This document shows, piece by piece, positions 43,054 to 52,027 of a DNA stretch of 64,000 bases. Under the pieces are notes generated by a model. The model did not search any database, was not told the DNA's origin, and saw only the letters and a program-made list of their open reading frames with translations. The position numbers were made by a program, and so were the translations under genes. How positions within the stretch are numbered: the first letter of the stretch is position 1; the number at the start of each line of letters is the position of its first letter. Location: assembly GCA_963805925.1 (NCBI GenBank), contig CAWDWB010000009.1:62001-126000 (forward strand), written 5' to 3'. The stretch is from CAMPKL01 sp963805925 (GTDB lineage Bacteria; Acidobacteriota; Terriglobia; Bryobacterales; UBA6623).

Positions 43054-44515
43054 CTTCGACCTCCGGTTTCGATTCATCCTTGGCGGCGGTTGGTTTGGCT
43101 TTTCCTTTGGCTTCGTCCACCGTCCCAATCATATAGAGCGCACTCTCCGGGTAGTCTTGGAACTCATCGCGGAGGATACGCTCACAGCCGTCCAGCGCAT
43201 CCTTGAGGGTGACAAGTTTCCCGGCGAGGCCGGTAAATTGCTCGGTGGTGAAGAAGGGCTGGGTAAGGAACCGCTCCAGGCGGCGGGCCCTGGCGACGAC
43301 GAGGCGGTCGTCGGGCGCAAGCTGCTCGAGGCCGAGCATGGCAATGATATCCTTGAGCTCCCCGTATTTCGCGAGCGTACTGCGGATCTCGCGGGCCAAA
43401 GCGTAGTGCCGTTCGCCGACAATACCCGGCGTCGCCATCTTCGAACCGGATTGCAGCGGATCGATCGCCGGATACAGTCCCTCGCTCGCCCGCTTGCGTG
43501 AGAGCACGATCGACGCCGAAAGGTGCGAGAACGTATGCACCGCCGCAGGATCGGTGAAATCGTCAGCCGGTACGTACACCGCCTGAATTGACGTAATGGC
43601 CCCGGTATCGGTATTGGCGATGCGCTCTTCCAACCCCGAGAGCTCGGTTCCCATGGTGGGTTGATAGCCCAAACGCGACGGCATCTGTCCCATCAAGCCG
43701 GAGACTTCCGATCCGGCCTGAATGAACCGGAAGATATTGTCGATCAGCAGCAACACATCTCTGTGTTCGTCGTCACGGAAATACTCGGCCATGGTCAGCG
43801 CGGCGTGTCCCACGCGGAAGCGGCTGCCTGGCGGCTCATTCATCTGGCCAAAGAGCATCACCATGTTCGGCAGGACGCCGGCGTTCTTCATGTCGCGGTA
43901 GAGTTCCTCGCCTTCACGACAGCGTTCTCCAATGCCGCAAAAAATGCTGACGCCCTGCTGACGACCAATCATGTTGTGGATCATCTCGGTGAGCAAGACG
44001 GTCTTGCCCACGCCCGCTCCGCCGAACAGACCCGCCTTGCCGCCGCGCTCCAGCGGCGAAAGCACATCGATAACCTTGATGCCTGTTTCAAAGACCTCCG
44101 ACTTGGTGGAGCGTCGCACCAACGGCGGAGGAGGATGATGCACGGAACGCCAGGAAACGTCCAGGAGCGCAGCCCCGCCGTCAATCGTATTGCCGAAGAC
44201 GTCGAACATGCGCGAGAGAACTCGCTTGCCCACCGGCGCCTTCAGCGGGCCTCCCGTGTCCTCCACCGCCATGCCGCGAGCGAGGCCTTGAGTCGGAGTC
44301 AGCGCAATCCCACGCACGCTATGCGCATCGAGTTGCGCTAGAACTTCTATGGCGATCTCGCCGTCCTTCGCGTGCAGCAGTGAGTATATGGGCGGCAGCC
44401 TCGCATCGAAGCGGATGTCCACGACGCTGCCGCGCACCGAGACCACCACCCCCTGGTTCAGAGGCCCCGTTTGTTGCGGCGCAGTTGCCGCCGGCGATTC
44501 AGCGTCCGTTTTCAT
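43031..44515 (-). CDS. atpD: N-ATPase beta subunit (catalytic)
   Basis: 494 residues. Walker A GGAGVGKTVLL, GERCREGEELY (catalytic Glu region), Walker B VLLLIDNIFRFIQAG, and GLYPAIDPLQSGSKM. All nucleotide-site motifs are present; the cysteine in GERCREG replaces the more usual threonine. C-terminal tail rich in K, P and E (KPTAAKDESKPEVEDA), longer than in housekeeping beta. First ATPase gene of the operon; ATGA-overlaps the histidine phosphatase gene upstream. N-ATPases are thought to work as ATP-driven ion pumps. Confidence 0.93.
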   Translation of the reverse strand: MKTDAESPAATAPQQTGPLNQGVVVSVRGSVVDIRFDARLPPIYSLLHAKDGEIAIEVLAQLDAHSVRGIALTPTQGLARGMAVEDTGGPLKAPVGKRVLSRMFDVFGNTIDGGAALLDVSWRSVHHPPPPLVRRSTKSEVFETGIKVIDVLSPLERGGKAGLFGGAGVGKTVLLTEMIHNMIGRQQGVSIFCGIGERCREGEELYRDMKNAGVLPNMVMLFGQMNEPPGSRFRVGHAALTMAEYFRDDEHRDVLLLIDNIFRFIQAGSEVSGLMGQMPSRLGYQPTMGTELSGLEERIANTDTGAITSIQAVYVPADDFTDPAAVHTFSHLSASIVLSRKRASEGLYPAIDPLQSGSKMATPGIVGERHYALAREIRSTLAKYGELKDIIAMLGLEQLAPDDRLVVARARRLERFLTQPFFTTEQFTGLAGKLVTLKDALDGCERILRDEFQDYPESALYMIGTVDEAKGKAKPTAAKDESKPEVEDAVVHSS

Positions 44516-45111
44516 TCGGTTTCGAAGTTATCCTGAGGCCCCGAGTTCCACAGCGCGAGCGCGGGCGAGTCGGTCCTATCATGCTCGTAAGAGAGGATGC
44601 TGATTGCAGCCGTACTGAACAGGAAATGCTGCGCCTGTTCCACGGGGAGTCCAATCCAACGAGCGCCGAGGACGCGGCCAAAATGCCCGTGGGAAAAGAG
44701 TGCGACGTTGCCGTCGAGTTCGCGCAAGCGGGCAATCAAGCGGTCGGCGCGGCTGGAAACCTGGGCTGGCGTCTCCCCACCCGGAGAACCGTCCCGGAAC
44801 AAGTTCCAGTTCGGTCTCGACTCAATGATCTGCGCATGAGTCCGGCCTTCGTCTTCACCGTTATCCCACTCGGCGAGATCCGGTTCTATTTCGGGCGTGG
44901 GCGTCAAGTCAGCTAGAGAACAGGTCCGTTGAGCGCGTTGCAGCGGACTGGTCAGCACATGAGCGAACGGGACCTCCCTAAGCCGCTCTCCCGCCTTGCG
45001 GGCCGCATCCTCGCCGTGGGGCGTCAACGGGATGTCGGCTCGACCGGTATGTTGCCCGGAGAGCGACCACTCAGTTTCGCCGTGTCGCACGAGATAAAGG
45101 CGCAGGGACAT
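44512..45111 (-). CDS. Histidine phosphatase family protein (phosphoglycerate-mutase-like)
   Basis: 199 residues from ATG 45111. Catalytic RHGE at residue 8-11 (LYLVRHGETEW), second site in VLTSPLQRAQRTC, and the second histidine in ALFSHGHFGRVLG. The start codon overlaps the stop of xfp (TGATG), and the stop overlaps atpD, so it is translated with them. Members remove phosphate from sugars or acids (for example alpha-ribazole phosphate, phosphoglycerate). A small-phosphate role connected to phosphoketolase is plausible. The substrate is not known. Confidence 0.85.
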   Translation of the reverse strand: MSLRLYLVRHGETEWSLSGQHTGRADIPLTPHGEDAARKAGERLREVPFAHVLTSPLQRAQRTCSLADLTPTPEIEPDLAEWDNGEDEGRTHAQIIESRPNWNLFRDGSPGGETPAQVSSRADRLIARLRELDGNVALFSHGHFGRVLGARWIGLPVEQAQHFLFSTAAISILSYEHDRTDSPALALWNSGPQDNFETE

Positions 45112-47489
45112 CACGGCAGCTCCGCGTTCCACTTCCAGTTGCGAATCTCCGGCATATCCTGTCCGTGCTCATCGATGTACTGCTTGTGCTCGATTAACTT
45201 GTCCGCCAGTTTCTTCTTCAGCATTGCGCCTTTTTGGCCTGTCTGCGGCAAGCGGTTGATGGCGTCCATCGCCAGGTGGAAGCGGTCCAGGTCATTCAGC
45301 ACAGTCATATCGAAGGGAGTGGTGATGGTTCCCTCCTCCTTGTACCCGCGGACGTGCATGTGTTCGTGGTTAGTGCGGCGGTAGGTCAGCCGGTGGATCA
45401 ACCATGGGTAGGCATGGAAGGCGAAGATGATCGGCTTATTCTTGGTGAAAAGTGCGTCGAACGCCTCGTCGCTCAATCCGTGCGGGTGCTCGGCTTGCGG
45501 CTGCAGCTTCATCAGGTCGACGACGTTGACGACGCGGACTTTCAGTTCGGGCAGATGCTCGCGCAGGATGGATACGGCAGCGAGCGTCTCCAAAGTAGGC
45601 ACATCGCCGCAACAGGCCATCACCACGTCCGGCTCCGTGTCTTGATCACTACTGGCCCAATGCCAGACGCCGATGCCCGCAGTACAGTGCTCGACGGCGG
45701 CCTCCATCGTCAGCCATTGCGGCGCTTGATACTTGCCCGCGATGACGACGTTGACGTAGTGACGACTGCGCAAGCAGTGATCCCAGACCGAGAGCAGGCA
45801 ATTGGCGTCCGGCGGAAGATAGACGCGCACCACCGAGGCCTTCTTGTTCACGACATGATCGATGAACCCAGGGTCCTGGTGAGTGAAGCCGTTGTGCATT
45901 TGCTGCCACACGTGGGATGCCAGCAAGTAATTCAGCGACGCAATCTTACGCCGCCAGGGCAGCTCCGCCGTGACCTTCAGCCACTTCGCGTGCTGATTGA
46001 ACATCGAATCGATGATGTGAATGAATGCCTCGTAGCAATTGAAGAGTCCATGCCTGCCAGTGAGCAGGTAGCCTTCCAGCCAGCCTTCGCATTGATGCTC
46101 GCTCAGCATCTCGATGACGCGACCCTGCAGAGCGAGGAATTCATCGTTGTCCTGCGTACGTGCGTCCCACTGGCGGCTAGTCCCGTCAAACACAGCGTTC
46201 AGACGATTCGAGAGGGTTTCGTCGGGCCCGAAGATCCTGAAATTGCGTTGCTCTTGATTGAGCTTGACCACGTCGCGCAGGAATACGCCGAGCTCGTGGG
46301 TGTCCGCCGCTGTAACCGACCCGGGCGACGGCACTGTGACCGCGTAGTTGTGGAAATCGGGCATGAGCAGGTCACGGAGCAGCAGCCCGCCGTTGGCGTT
46401 CGGATTGGCGCCCATGCGGCGATCACCCTTCGGCGCCAATTCCGCCAACTCCGTTTTTAACCGACCCTGCTCATCAAAGAGTTCTTCCGGACGGTAGCTG
46501 CGTAGCCAGTCCTCCAATAGCTTGAGGTGCCCTGGGTGTGTGGCCGGATCGGAAAGCGGCACTTGGTGGGCGCGGAAAGTCCCCTCGATTTGAACGCCGT
46601 CGACCCATTTAGGCCCGGTCCAACCTTTCGGTGATTTGAGGATGATCACCGGCCAGCGCGGGCGCATCGTTTTGCCCTCCGTGCGAGCGCTGCGCTGGAT
46701 CTCCTTGATCTCCTCCACCGCCCGGTCGAGCGTCGCGGCCATGGCCTCGTGCATCAGCTTCGGGTCGTCGCCCTCGACGTAGTACGGCGTCCACCCGCAA
46801 CCTCGAAAGAACTGGTCCAGTTCCTCCGGCTCGATGCGCGCGAACACGGTCGGGTTTGCAATTTTGTAACCGTTGAGATGCAAGATCGGCAGCACGGCGC
46901 CGTCGGTTGCTGCATCCAGAAACTTGTTCGAATGCCATGCCGTAGCCAGCGGACCTGTCTCCGCCTCGCCGTCGCCCACCACGCAGGCGACAACCAGATC
47001 CGGATTGTCGAACACGGCGCCGAACGAATGGCTCAGCGAATAGCCCAGTTCCCCGCCCTCGTGGATCGAGCCCGGGCACTCCGGCGATGCATGGCTGGGG
47101 ATTCCTCCGGGAAACGAAAACTGGGTGAACAGCTTGCGCAGTCCGGCCTCGTCTTGACTGATCTCGGGATAGACCTCGCTGTACGTTCCTTCCAGATACG
47201 TGTTGCCCACGACGGCTGGGCCGCCGTGTCCGGGACCCGATACATAGATCATGTCCAGGTCGTATTTCTTAATGACCCGGTTCAAGTGAACATAGATGAA
47301 GTTCTGCCCTGGAGTGGTGCCCCAATGTCCCAGCAGCATATGCTTCAAGTCCGCCAACGTCAGCGGACGCTTGAGCAGCGGATTATCTCGAAGATAGATC
47401 TGTCCGACCGACAGGTAGTTGGCGGCGCGCCAATAGGCGTCCATTCTGTCCAATAGTTCGGGGTTTAACGTGTTTGCTTCTGCTTCCAT
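45111..47489 (-). CDS. xfp: Xylulose-5-phosphate/fructose-6-phosphate phosphoketolase
   Basis: 792 residues from ATG 47489 (another in-frame codon at 47498). Thiamine-diphosphate enzyme that splits xylulose 5-phosphate or fructose 6-phosphate with phosphate to acetyl phosphate plus a triose or tetrose phosphate. YVSGPGHGGPAVVGNTYLEG, EGGELGYSLSHSFGAVFDNP and CVVGDGEAETGPLATAWH (ThDP/Mg) are typical, and HDP-like HQDPGFIDHVVNKK and FAFHAYPWLIH mark the later domains. Family length is full. First gene of the run xfp-phosphatase-atpDCQRBEFAG. No acetate kinase gene in view. Confidence 0.94.
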   Translation of the reverse strand: MEAEANTLNPELLDRMDAYWRAANYLSVGQIYLRDNPLLKRPLTLADLKHMLLGHWGTTPGQNFIYVHLNRVIKKYDLDMIYVSGPGHGGPAVVGNTYLEGTYSEVYPEISQDEAGLRKLFTQFSFPGGIPSHASPECPGSIHEGGELGYSLSHSFGAVFDNPDLVVACVVGDGEAETGPLATAWHSNKFLDAATDGAVLPILHLNGYKIANPTVFARIEPEELDQFFRGCGWTPYYVEGDDPKLMHEAMAATLDRAVEEIKEIQRSARTEGKTMRPRWPVIILKSPKGWTGPKWVDGVQIEGTFRAHQVPLSDPATHPGHLKLLEDWLRSYRPEELFDEQGRLKTELAELAPKGDRRMGANPNANGGLLLRDLLMPDFHNYAVTVPSPGSVTAADTHELGVFLRDVVKLNQEQRNFRIFGPDETLSNRLNAVFDGTSRQWDARTQDNDEFLALQGRVIEMLSEHQCEGWLEGYLLTGRHGLFNCYEAFIHIIDSMFNQHAKWLKVTAELPWRRKIASLNYLLASHVWQQMHNGFTHQDPGFIDHVVNKKASVVRVYLPPDANCLLSVWDHCLRSRHYVNVVIAGKYQAPQWLTMEAAVEHCTAGIGVWHWASSDQDTEPDVVMACCGDVPTLETLAAVSILREHLPELKVRVVNVVDLMKLQPQAEHPHGLSDEAFDALFTKNKPIIFAFHAYPWLIHRLTYRRTNHEHMHVRGYKEEGTITTPFDMTVLNDLDRFHLAMDAINRLPQTGQKGAMLKKKLADKLIEHKQYIDEHGQDMPEIRNWKWNAELP

Positions 47490-47533
47490 GTTGCGCAATC
47501 CATTGCCTCTCTATCGCTTCATCGTGTCGCCCG

Positions 47534-48085
47534 CTATTCAGACCCGGCCTCAAGCCTCAAAAACCGCGCGTTGACGGCCACAATCACCGTGCTTGCGGAC
47601 ATCAGCACTGCGCCGACAGCAGGATTGATCAGCACTCTCCAAGCGCAGAGCGCACCGGCCGCCAAGGGGATGGCCACAACGTTGTATCCCGCCGCCCAGA
47701 AGACGTTTCGAATCATCTTCCGGTAGCTGGCGAGAGAGCGGCCCAAGACGGCCATTGCATGCAGCGGATTCCTTCGCGCCAAAATAACGTCGGCGTTCTC
47801 TACCGCTACATCCGAGCCCGCTCCGATTGCAATGCCCACATCCGGCTGCGCCAATGCCGGAGCGTCGTTCACTCCGTTGCCGATCATGGCTACCAACTGG
47901 CCTCGAGATTGGACCTCTTTCACTTTGGCCGCTTTGTCCTGAGGCAAGACCTCGGCAAAGTATTCGTCTAGTCCGACTTGGTCTGAATCCCATTTGGCCG
48001 TCGCTTCGTTGTCGCGAGGGAGCATCATGCAGCGCATGTTCAAGGTCTTGAGAGCATCGATAGCTTGCGTTGCCTCTGGCCGCAC
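47534..48085 (-). pseudogene. Copper/silver-type P-ATPase, C-terminal remnant
   Basis: About 183 codons match the end of CopB/CopA-type P1B ATPases: VRPEATQAIDALKTLNMRCM, DEYFAEVLPQDKAAKVKEVQ, VGIAIGAGSDVAVENADVIL and AGYNVVAIPLAAGAL. The phosphorylation motif DKTGT, the metal-binding helices and the actuator domain are all missing. Motifs that remain are damaged: TGDN has become PRDN and TGDGVND has become IGNGVND. It cannot pump. It is joined upstream, in frame, to an unrelated DUF2934 fragment. Confidence 0.78.
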
Positions 48086-48129
48086 TAGATCGGAGTGGCC
48101 GACGTGTCGAGAGTGCTCGGAACGATCCC

Positions 48130-48250
48130 CTCGGGCATGCTTCATATCAGCTTCGGCCTCCAACCAGTTCTCTACATCATGTTCCTACGGGCGCCCTTTC
48201 TGACGATAAAGGGCGGATGCCTCCTTGGCCAGCTCATCTCGCGCCGAATC
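48130..48250 (-). pseudogene. DUF2934 module with internal amber stop
   Basis: Read leftward, RDELAKEASALYRQKGRP is followed by TAG at 48187-48185, then EHDVENWLEAEADMKH in the same frame. This is the helix pair of DUF2934 (compare the Hsp20 N-terminus at 26,900), interrupted by one stop. Downstream it runs in frame into the P-ATPase remnant. Upstream codons (ORF to 48526) have no recognisable product. A single base change could account for the stop. Confidence 0.6.
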
Positions 48251-48973
48251 TGTTTCTTCTCTCGTCCTATTTATTTCGCCGCCGAACAGTCGAAGCCTCC
48301 AAAGGGCCGCGATCGGCCTGACGCTGCTTCCTTCATGATCTTCAGAATCGTGTTTTCGATTTCTTGCGCCACCGCGAGGGCCGGAGTCACGATCGACTTG
48401 CCTTTTTCTAGCCAGCAAGCCGACGTCGTTTTCAACAGTGCAAGTACCCTGACAAGCGTTTTCTCCTGACTCCTGAATAGAAGGCGGCCGATGGTTAGGA
48501 ATCATCGGTCGCGTATTGGAAAGCACGCGGCGGGCCGTTGCCTCTGTACCGACATTCTCCTAAGGTTCAAGGGGGGCGGACTGGCACTGGTCGCCGAACT
48601 CGTGGCCCATGTGGGCCATATGACCAAATGTGGTCATACGAGCCTTTTCCTCATGACGCATCGCTGTGCTCCATGGCCAGAACCGGCTCCAACAGCTCGT
48701 TGACAACAGAAACTTCGACATTATCGCCGCGTCTGCACAGTGCGTCTCGCTCGCTTCCTTCAATAGCGGATGGAGTGCGTACCCGATCAGTGGATCCACA
48801 CTTGCCGCTGATCAATCCACAGGAAGCCCTGAATCTGGAAGCGAACGCGGCCGCCCATGCGGCCTATCGGACGACGAATACCAGGACAGCGCCTTGAGAG
48901 ACCACAACGCGCCTACGTGACGGTTAAAGCAGCCTTCGCCAGCAGCAGCGGCATGCTTGAACAAGATCCAAAC
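48251..48973. other. Gene desert with relic character inside the island
   Basis: About 720 bases between the DUF2934 relic and the RND pump gene without a credible gene. Short ORFs on both strands show no family. A hairpin-like ATGACCA/TGGTCAT pair lies around 48618-48635. The stretch looks like decayed coding DNA left between two deletions. It may also hold the promoter for xfp, whose start is 760 bases to the left. Confidence 0.4.
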
Positions 48974-51900
48974 TCACTCACCGCGAAGGAGGGAAAAGAC
49001 CGTCGGCGTAACCACGAGCGAAAGCAAGAGAGCCACAGCCAAGCCGCCGATCACTGCTACCGCAAGCGGCTGAAGTAATTCGGCGCCAGAACCAAGTGCA
49101 AGGGCCAACGGGAGCATTCCCAGAATCGCCGCAAGCGAAGTCATCAGTACCGGGCGGAAGCGGCGGCGGCCGGAGCGCAGCAGGGCTTCGCTCAAAGTAT
49201 CTCCAGCCGCCAAATGATCCTCAACCGCATCGAGCATGAGAATACCGTTCTTGGCGACAATACCCACAACCATGATCATGCCAACCATGGAAACCACATT
49301 GAGCGTGATGCCCGTCACCCACAGGGCCGCAAAAACGCCTGACAATGCCAGCACTGCGCCAGTGACGATGGCCGCGGGATGGGCAAACGACCGAAACTCG
49401 ACTAGAAGAACTACAAACACAAGCATGATGGCCAGGAGCAACGCGATCAGCAGCTCACGGAAGCTTGCCTGTTGTTCCTGGTACAGACCGCCGTATTCGA
49501 CGGTCACACCCGCCGGCAACGTCACATCCCTGGCCAGCGTGGCTTGTACGGAAGCAATAGCGGTACCGAGATCCGTACTGGAGAGGCGGGCCGTGACTGA
49601 GACGGATTGTCGAAGTGCATTCCGGTGGATTTCCGTCTGTCCACTTTCATAGCGTACGTTGGCAACCTGATCGAGTCGAAAGAGGTTTCCGGTCGCTGAT
49701 CGGATACGAAGAGCCCTAAGCGCATCGACACTGGAACGAGCGCCGGCTCGCTCCACAACTCGAACTGTCACTAGCCGGCCTTGTTGAAGGATGGCTGAAG
49801 CCGGATCTCCCGTCATGGCTGTGGAGACCGCGTTCGCGATGTCGGTTGGAGTTACGCCAAGCTTCGCTGCCTGCAGAGTGTCGACATCGAAGGTGAGCGC
49901 CGGCCCACTGACGACGACGCCATCAAATACGTCAACGACACCGGGAATCTTCGAGATTGCCTGTGCCACCTGGCGTGCCGTGTCATGCAACACCCCTGAG
50001 TCCTCGCTAAACAGTCGAACCTCGATCGGCGCCGGCGAACTGGTCAAGTCACCGATCAAGTCGCTCAGAATTCCAACGAACTCGACGCGCAAGGACGGCT
50101 CGCTCCCTTCGATCTTCGTCCGGAGTTCCTCTGTGACTTCGTCAGTCGTCCGGTCGCGCTTCGCCTTGAGTTTCACCAGAAAATCGCCGGTATTCGGTTC
50201 GGTGATTGACAGCCCTAGTTGGAGGCCCGTTCGGCGGGAGTAGCTCTCCACCTCGGGCATGCTGCGAATCATATCTTCTACGGAAAGCAGCATCCGATCG
50301 GTTTCTGCAAGGGACGAGCCTGGGGGCGCAACATAGTCGAGGACAAAGGCTCCTTCATCAAAGGCCGGCAGAAATTCCGAACCGAGCCGATTGTAGAGGA
50401 AATAGCTTCCGATGAGCACCCCGCAGGCGATCGCCATGACCCAAGTCCTCCTCGACAACGCAAGAGCTAGAAGCCACTCGTAACGATCGATCAGAAATCG
50501 AAGCACGGGCCCATTTTCCTCAGCGTCCTCGGGCTCCGGATGAGGTGTGGAACTAACCTTCATGAAGCGCCCGGCAAGGATGGGCGTCACCGAAAGAGCG
50601 AGTACAAGCGACGTCAGAAGAGATGCAACGAGAGTCAAACTGAGCGAACGGAAGAAAACACCGGTGACCCCTGTGAGGAGCGTCAGTGGGATGAATACGG
50701 CAATGGGCGTAATGGTTGACCCAACAATCGGTATGGCAATCTCAGAGACGGCTTGCTCAATTGCTGACTGGCGGTCGGTACTGCGGAGAAGATGGGAGTG
50801 AATATTTTCAACAACCACAATGGCATCGTCAATCACCAGTCCGATCGCCGCTGCCACGCCGCCGAGAGTCATCAGGTCAAATCCCAGACCGAACACGCGC
50901 ATCAGCAAGAATGTCACCAGTACAGTGATGGGAATCACAGTGGCCGCCACGAGGGTAGGGCCCCACTTCCGCAGAAAACCGTAGAGGATCAAGACCGACA
51001 GAACGAGTCCGATGAGAATCGCATCGCGAACAGATGTCAAAGATGATCGGACCAGCAGAGACTGGTCATAGAACGGCTCGATCGCTACGTCCGTGGGAAG
51101 CTCAGATTTCAGTGCGGCAAGCTCTGCGGTCACTTCGTTGACCACTGTGACGACGTTCGCATCCGGTTGGCGAATGATATTGAGCAATACTGCCGGCTTG
51201 CCGTTGGCCGTCACGATCGTGTACTGCGGGGCCACGCCTTGGCCAACTTCGGCAACGTCATCCACTGTGATCGGAACACCGTTGACCACGCCTACAGCGA
51301 TGTTTTCCAGCTGATCGGGCTGTACAGCCAGGCCGTTCACCAGAGTTAGTTCTAGCTGGTGATTCTCCTCAATCAATCCGGGCGAAGCTACTATATTCGA
51401 CGTCCTCACGGCATCCACAACCTGCTGAGAAGTGATATTGCGCTCAGCTAGGCGGTCCGGATCAATTCGAATGTGAAACTCTCGAACCTGCCCACCAGCA
51501 ACCGCGACAGTCGCGACACCCGGTAACCGAGCCAGGCGGGGACGAACAGTGAACGCAGCCAGATCTCGCAGCGTGGCGGGATCGATCGTCGGCGAGGTCA
51601 GGCTGTAGCCAACTACCGGGAACACCGCAAACGTCAATCGGTCAACTCGCCGTATGGAGGCAGTGGGAGGAAGGGTGACCGATAACTGCGAGAGCCTGGC
51701 CTGAACGAACTGCAGGGTTTGGAGGACGTCCACCTTCCAATCGAAAAATAAGTTGATATCGGCAGCGCCTCTAGCCGTCGTCGAACGGATTCCGCTGATG
51801 CCTGGTATTCCATTCATCGCTTCCTCAATCGGACGGGTTACGGAGGCTAGCATCTGTGGCGCCGGGACGACGCCGTTGTCCACGACGATCACAATCCGTG

Positions 51901-52027
51901 GAAAGTCCGTCTGGGGAAAGATCGCGGTGGGAAGATAGAACGCTGCAAACACTCCAGCCGCGCAGAGTATGGCGACCATTAGCAGTATGGCCCGCGACTG
52001 TTCCGAAACAAGCCGTGCCAGGTTCAC
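48974..52027 (-). CDS. RND efflux transporter, inner-membrane pump (HAE-1/AcrB-like)
   Basis: 1017 residues, close to the usual 1,020-1,050. Twelve predicted membrane helices in two halves, each with a large periplasmic loop. In TM4 GGVAAAIGLVIDDAIVVVENI gives the proton-relay Asp pair typical of drug (HAE) rather than heavy-metal pumps; GIVAKNGILMLDAVEDHL holds the TM10 lysine. It starts inside the adaptor gene with a four-base overlap. Together with the next two genes it makes a complete tripartite pump. Substrate not known; a regulatory pair is nearby. Confidence 0.92.
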   Translation of the reverse strand: MNLARLVSEQSRAILLMVAILCAAGVFAAFYLPTAIFPQTDFPRIVIVVDNGVVPAPQMLASVTRPIEEAMNGIPGISGIRSTTARGAADINLFFDWKVDVLQTLQFVQARLSQLSVTLPPTASIRRVDRLTFAVFPVVGYSLTSPTIDPATLRDLAAFTVRPRLARLPGVATVAVAGGQVREFHIRIDPDRLAERNITSQQVVDAVRTSNIVASPGLIEENHQLELTLVNGLAVQPDQLENIAVGVVNGVPITVDDVAEVGQGVAPQYTIVTANGKPAVLLNIIRQPDANVVTVVNEVTAELAALKSELPTDVAIEPFYDQSLLVRSSLTSVRDAILIGLVLSVLILYGFLRKWGPTLVAATVIPITVLVTFLLMRVFGLGFDLMTLGGVAAAIGLVIDDAIVVVENIHSHLLRSTDRQSAIEQAVSEIAIPIVGSTITPIAVFIPLTLLTGVTGVFFRSLSLTLVASLLTSLVLALSVTPILAGRFMKVSSTPHPEPEDAEENGPVLRFLIDRYEWLLALALSRRTWVMAIACGVLIGSYFLYNRLGSEFLPAFDEGAFVLDYVAPPGSSLAETDRMLLSVEDMIRSMPEVESYSRRTGLQLGLSITEPNTGDFLVKLKAKRDRTTDEVTEELRTKIEGSEPSLRVEFVGILSDLIGDLTSSPAPIEVRLFSEDSGVLHDTARQVAQAISKIPGVVDVFDGVVVSGPALTFDVDTLQAAKLGVTPTDIANAVSTAMTGDPASAILQQGRLVTVRVVERAGARSSVDALRALRIRSATGNLFRLDQVANVRYESGQTEIHRNALRQSVSVTARLSSTDLGTAIASVQATLARDVTLPAGVTVEYGGLYQEQQASFRELLIALLLAIMLVFVVLLVEFRSFAHPAAIVTGAVLALSGVFAALWVTGITLNVVSMVGMIMVVGIVAKNGILMLDAVEDHLAAGDTLSEALLRSGRRRFRPVLMTSLAAILGMLPLALALGSGAELLQPLAVAVIGGLAVALLLSLVVTPTVFSLLRGE

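Noticed and set aside
37781..44515. Housekeeping F-type ATP synthase
   Set aside because: Gene order atpDCQRBEFAG, presence of atpQ and atpR, lack of a delta gene and a long b subunit all point to an N-type ATPase.
45234..46460. 408-codon plus-strand ORF
   Set aside because: It is fully antisense to phosphoketolase, which has all family motifs; the length is a by-product of GC-rich codon use.
48560..48799. 79-codon minus-strand ORF in the desert, with a His/Met-rich end
   Set aside because: GHMAHMGHEFG looked like a metal-binding tail of a copper protein, but the rest has no family pattern and no ribosome site.
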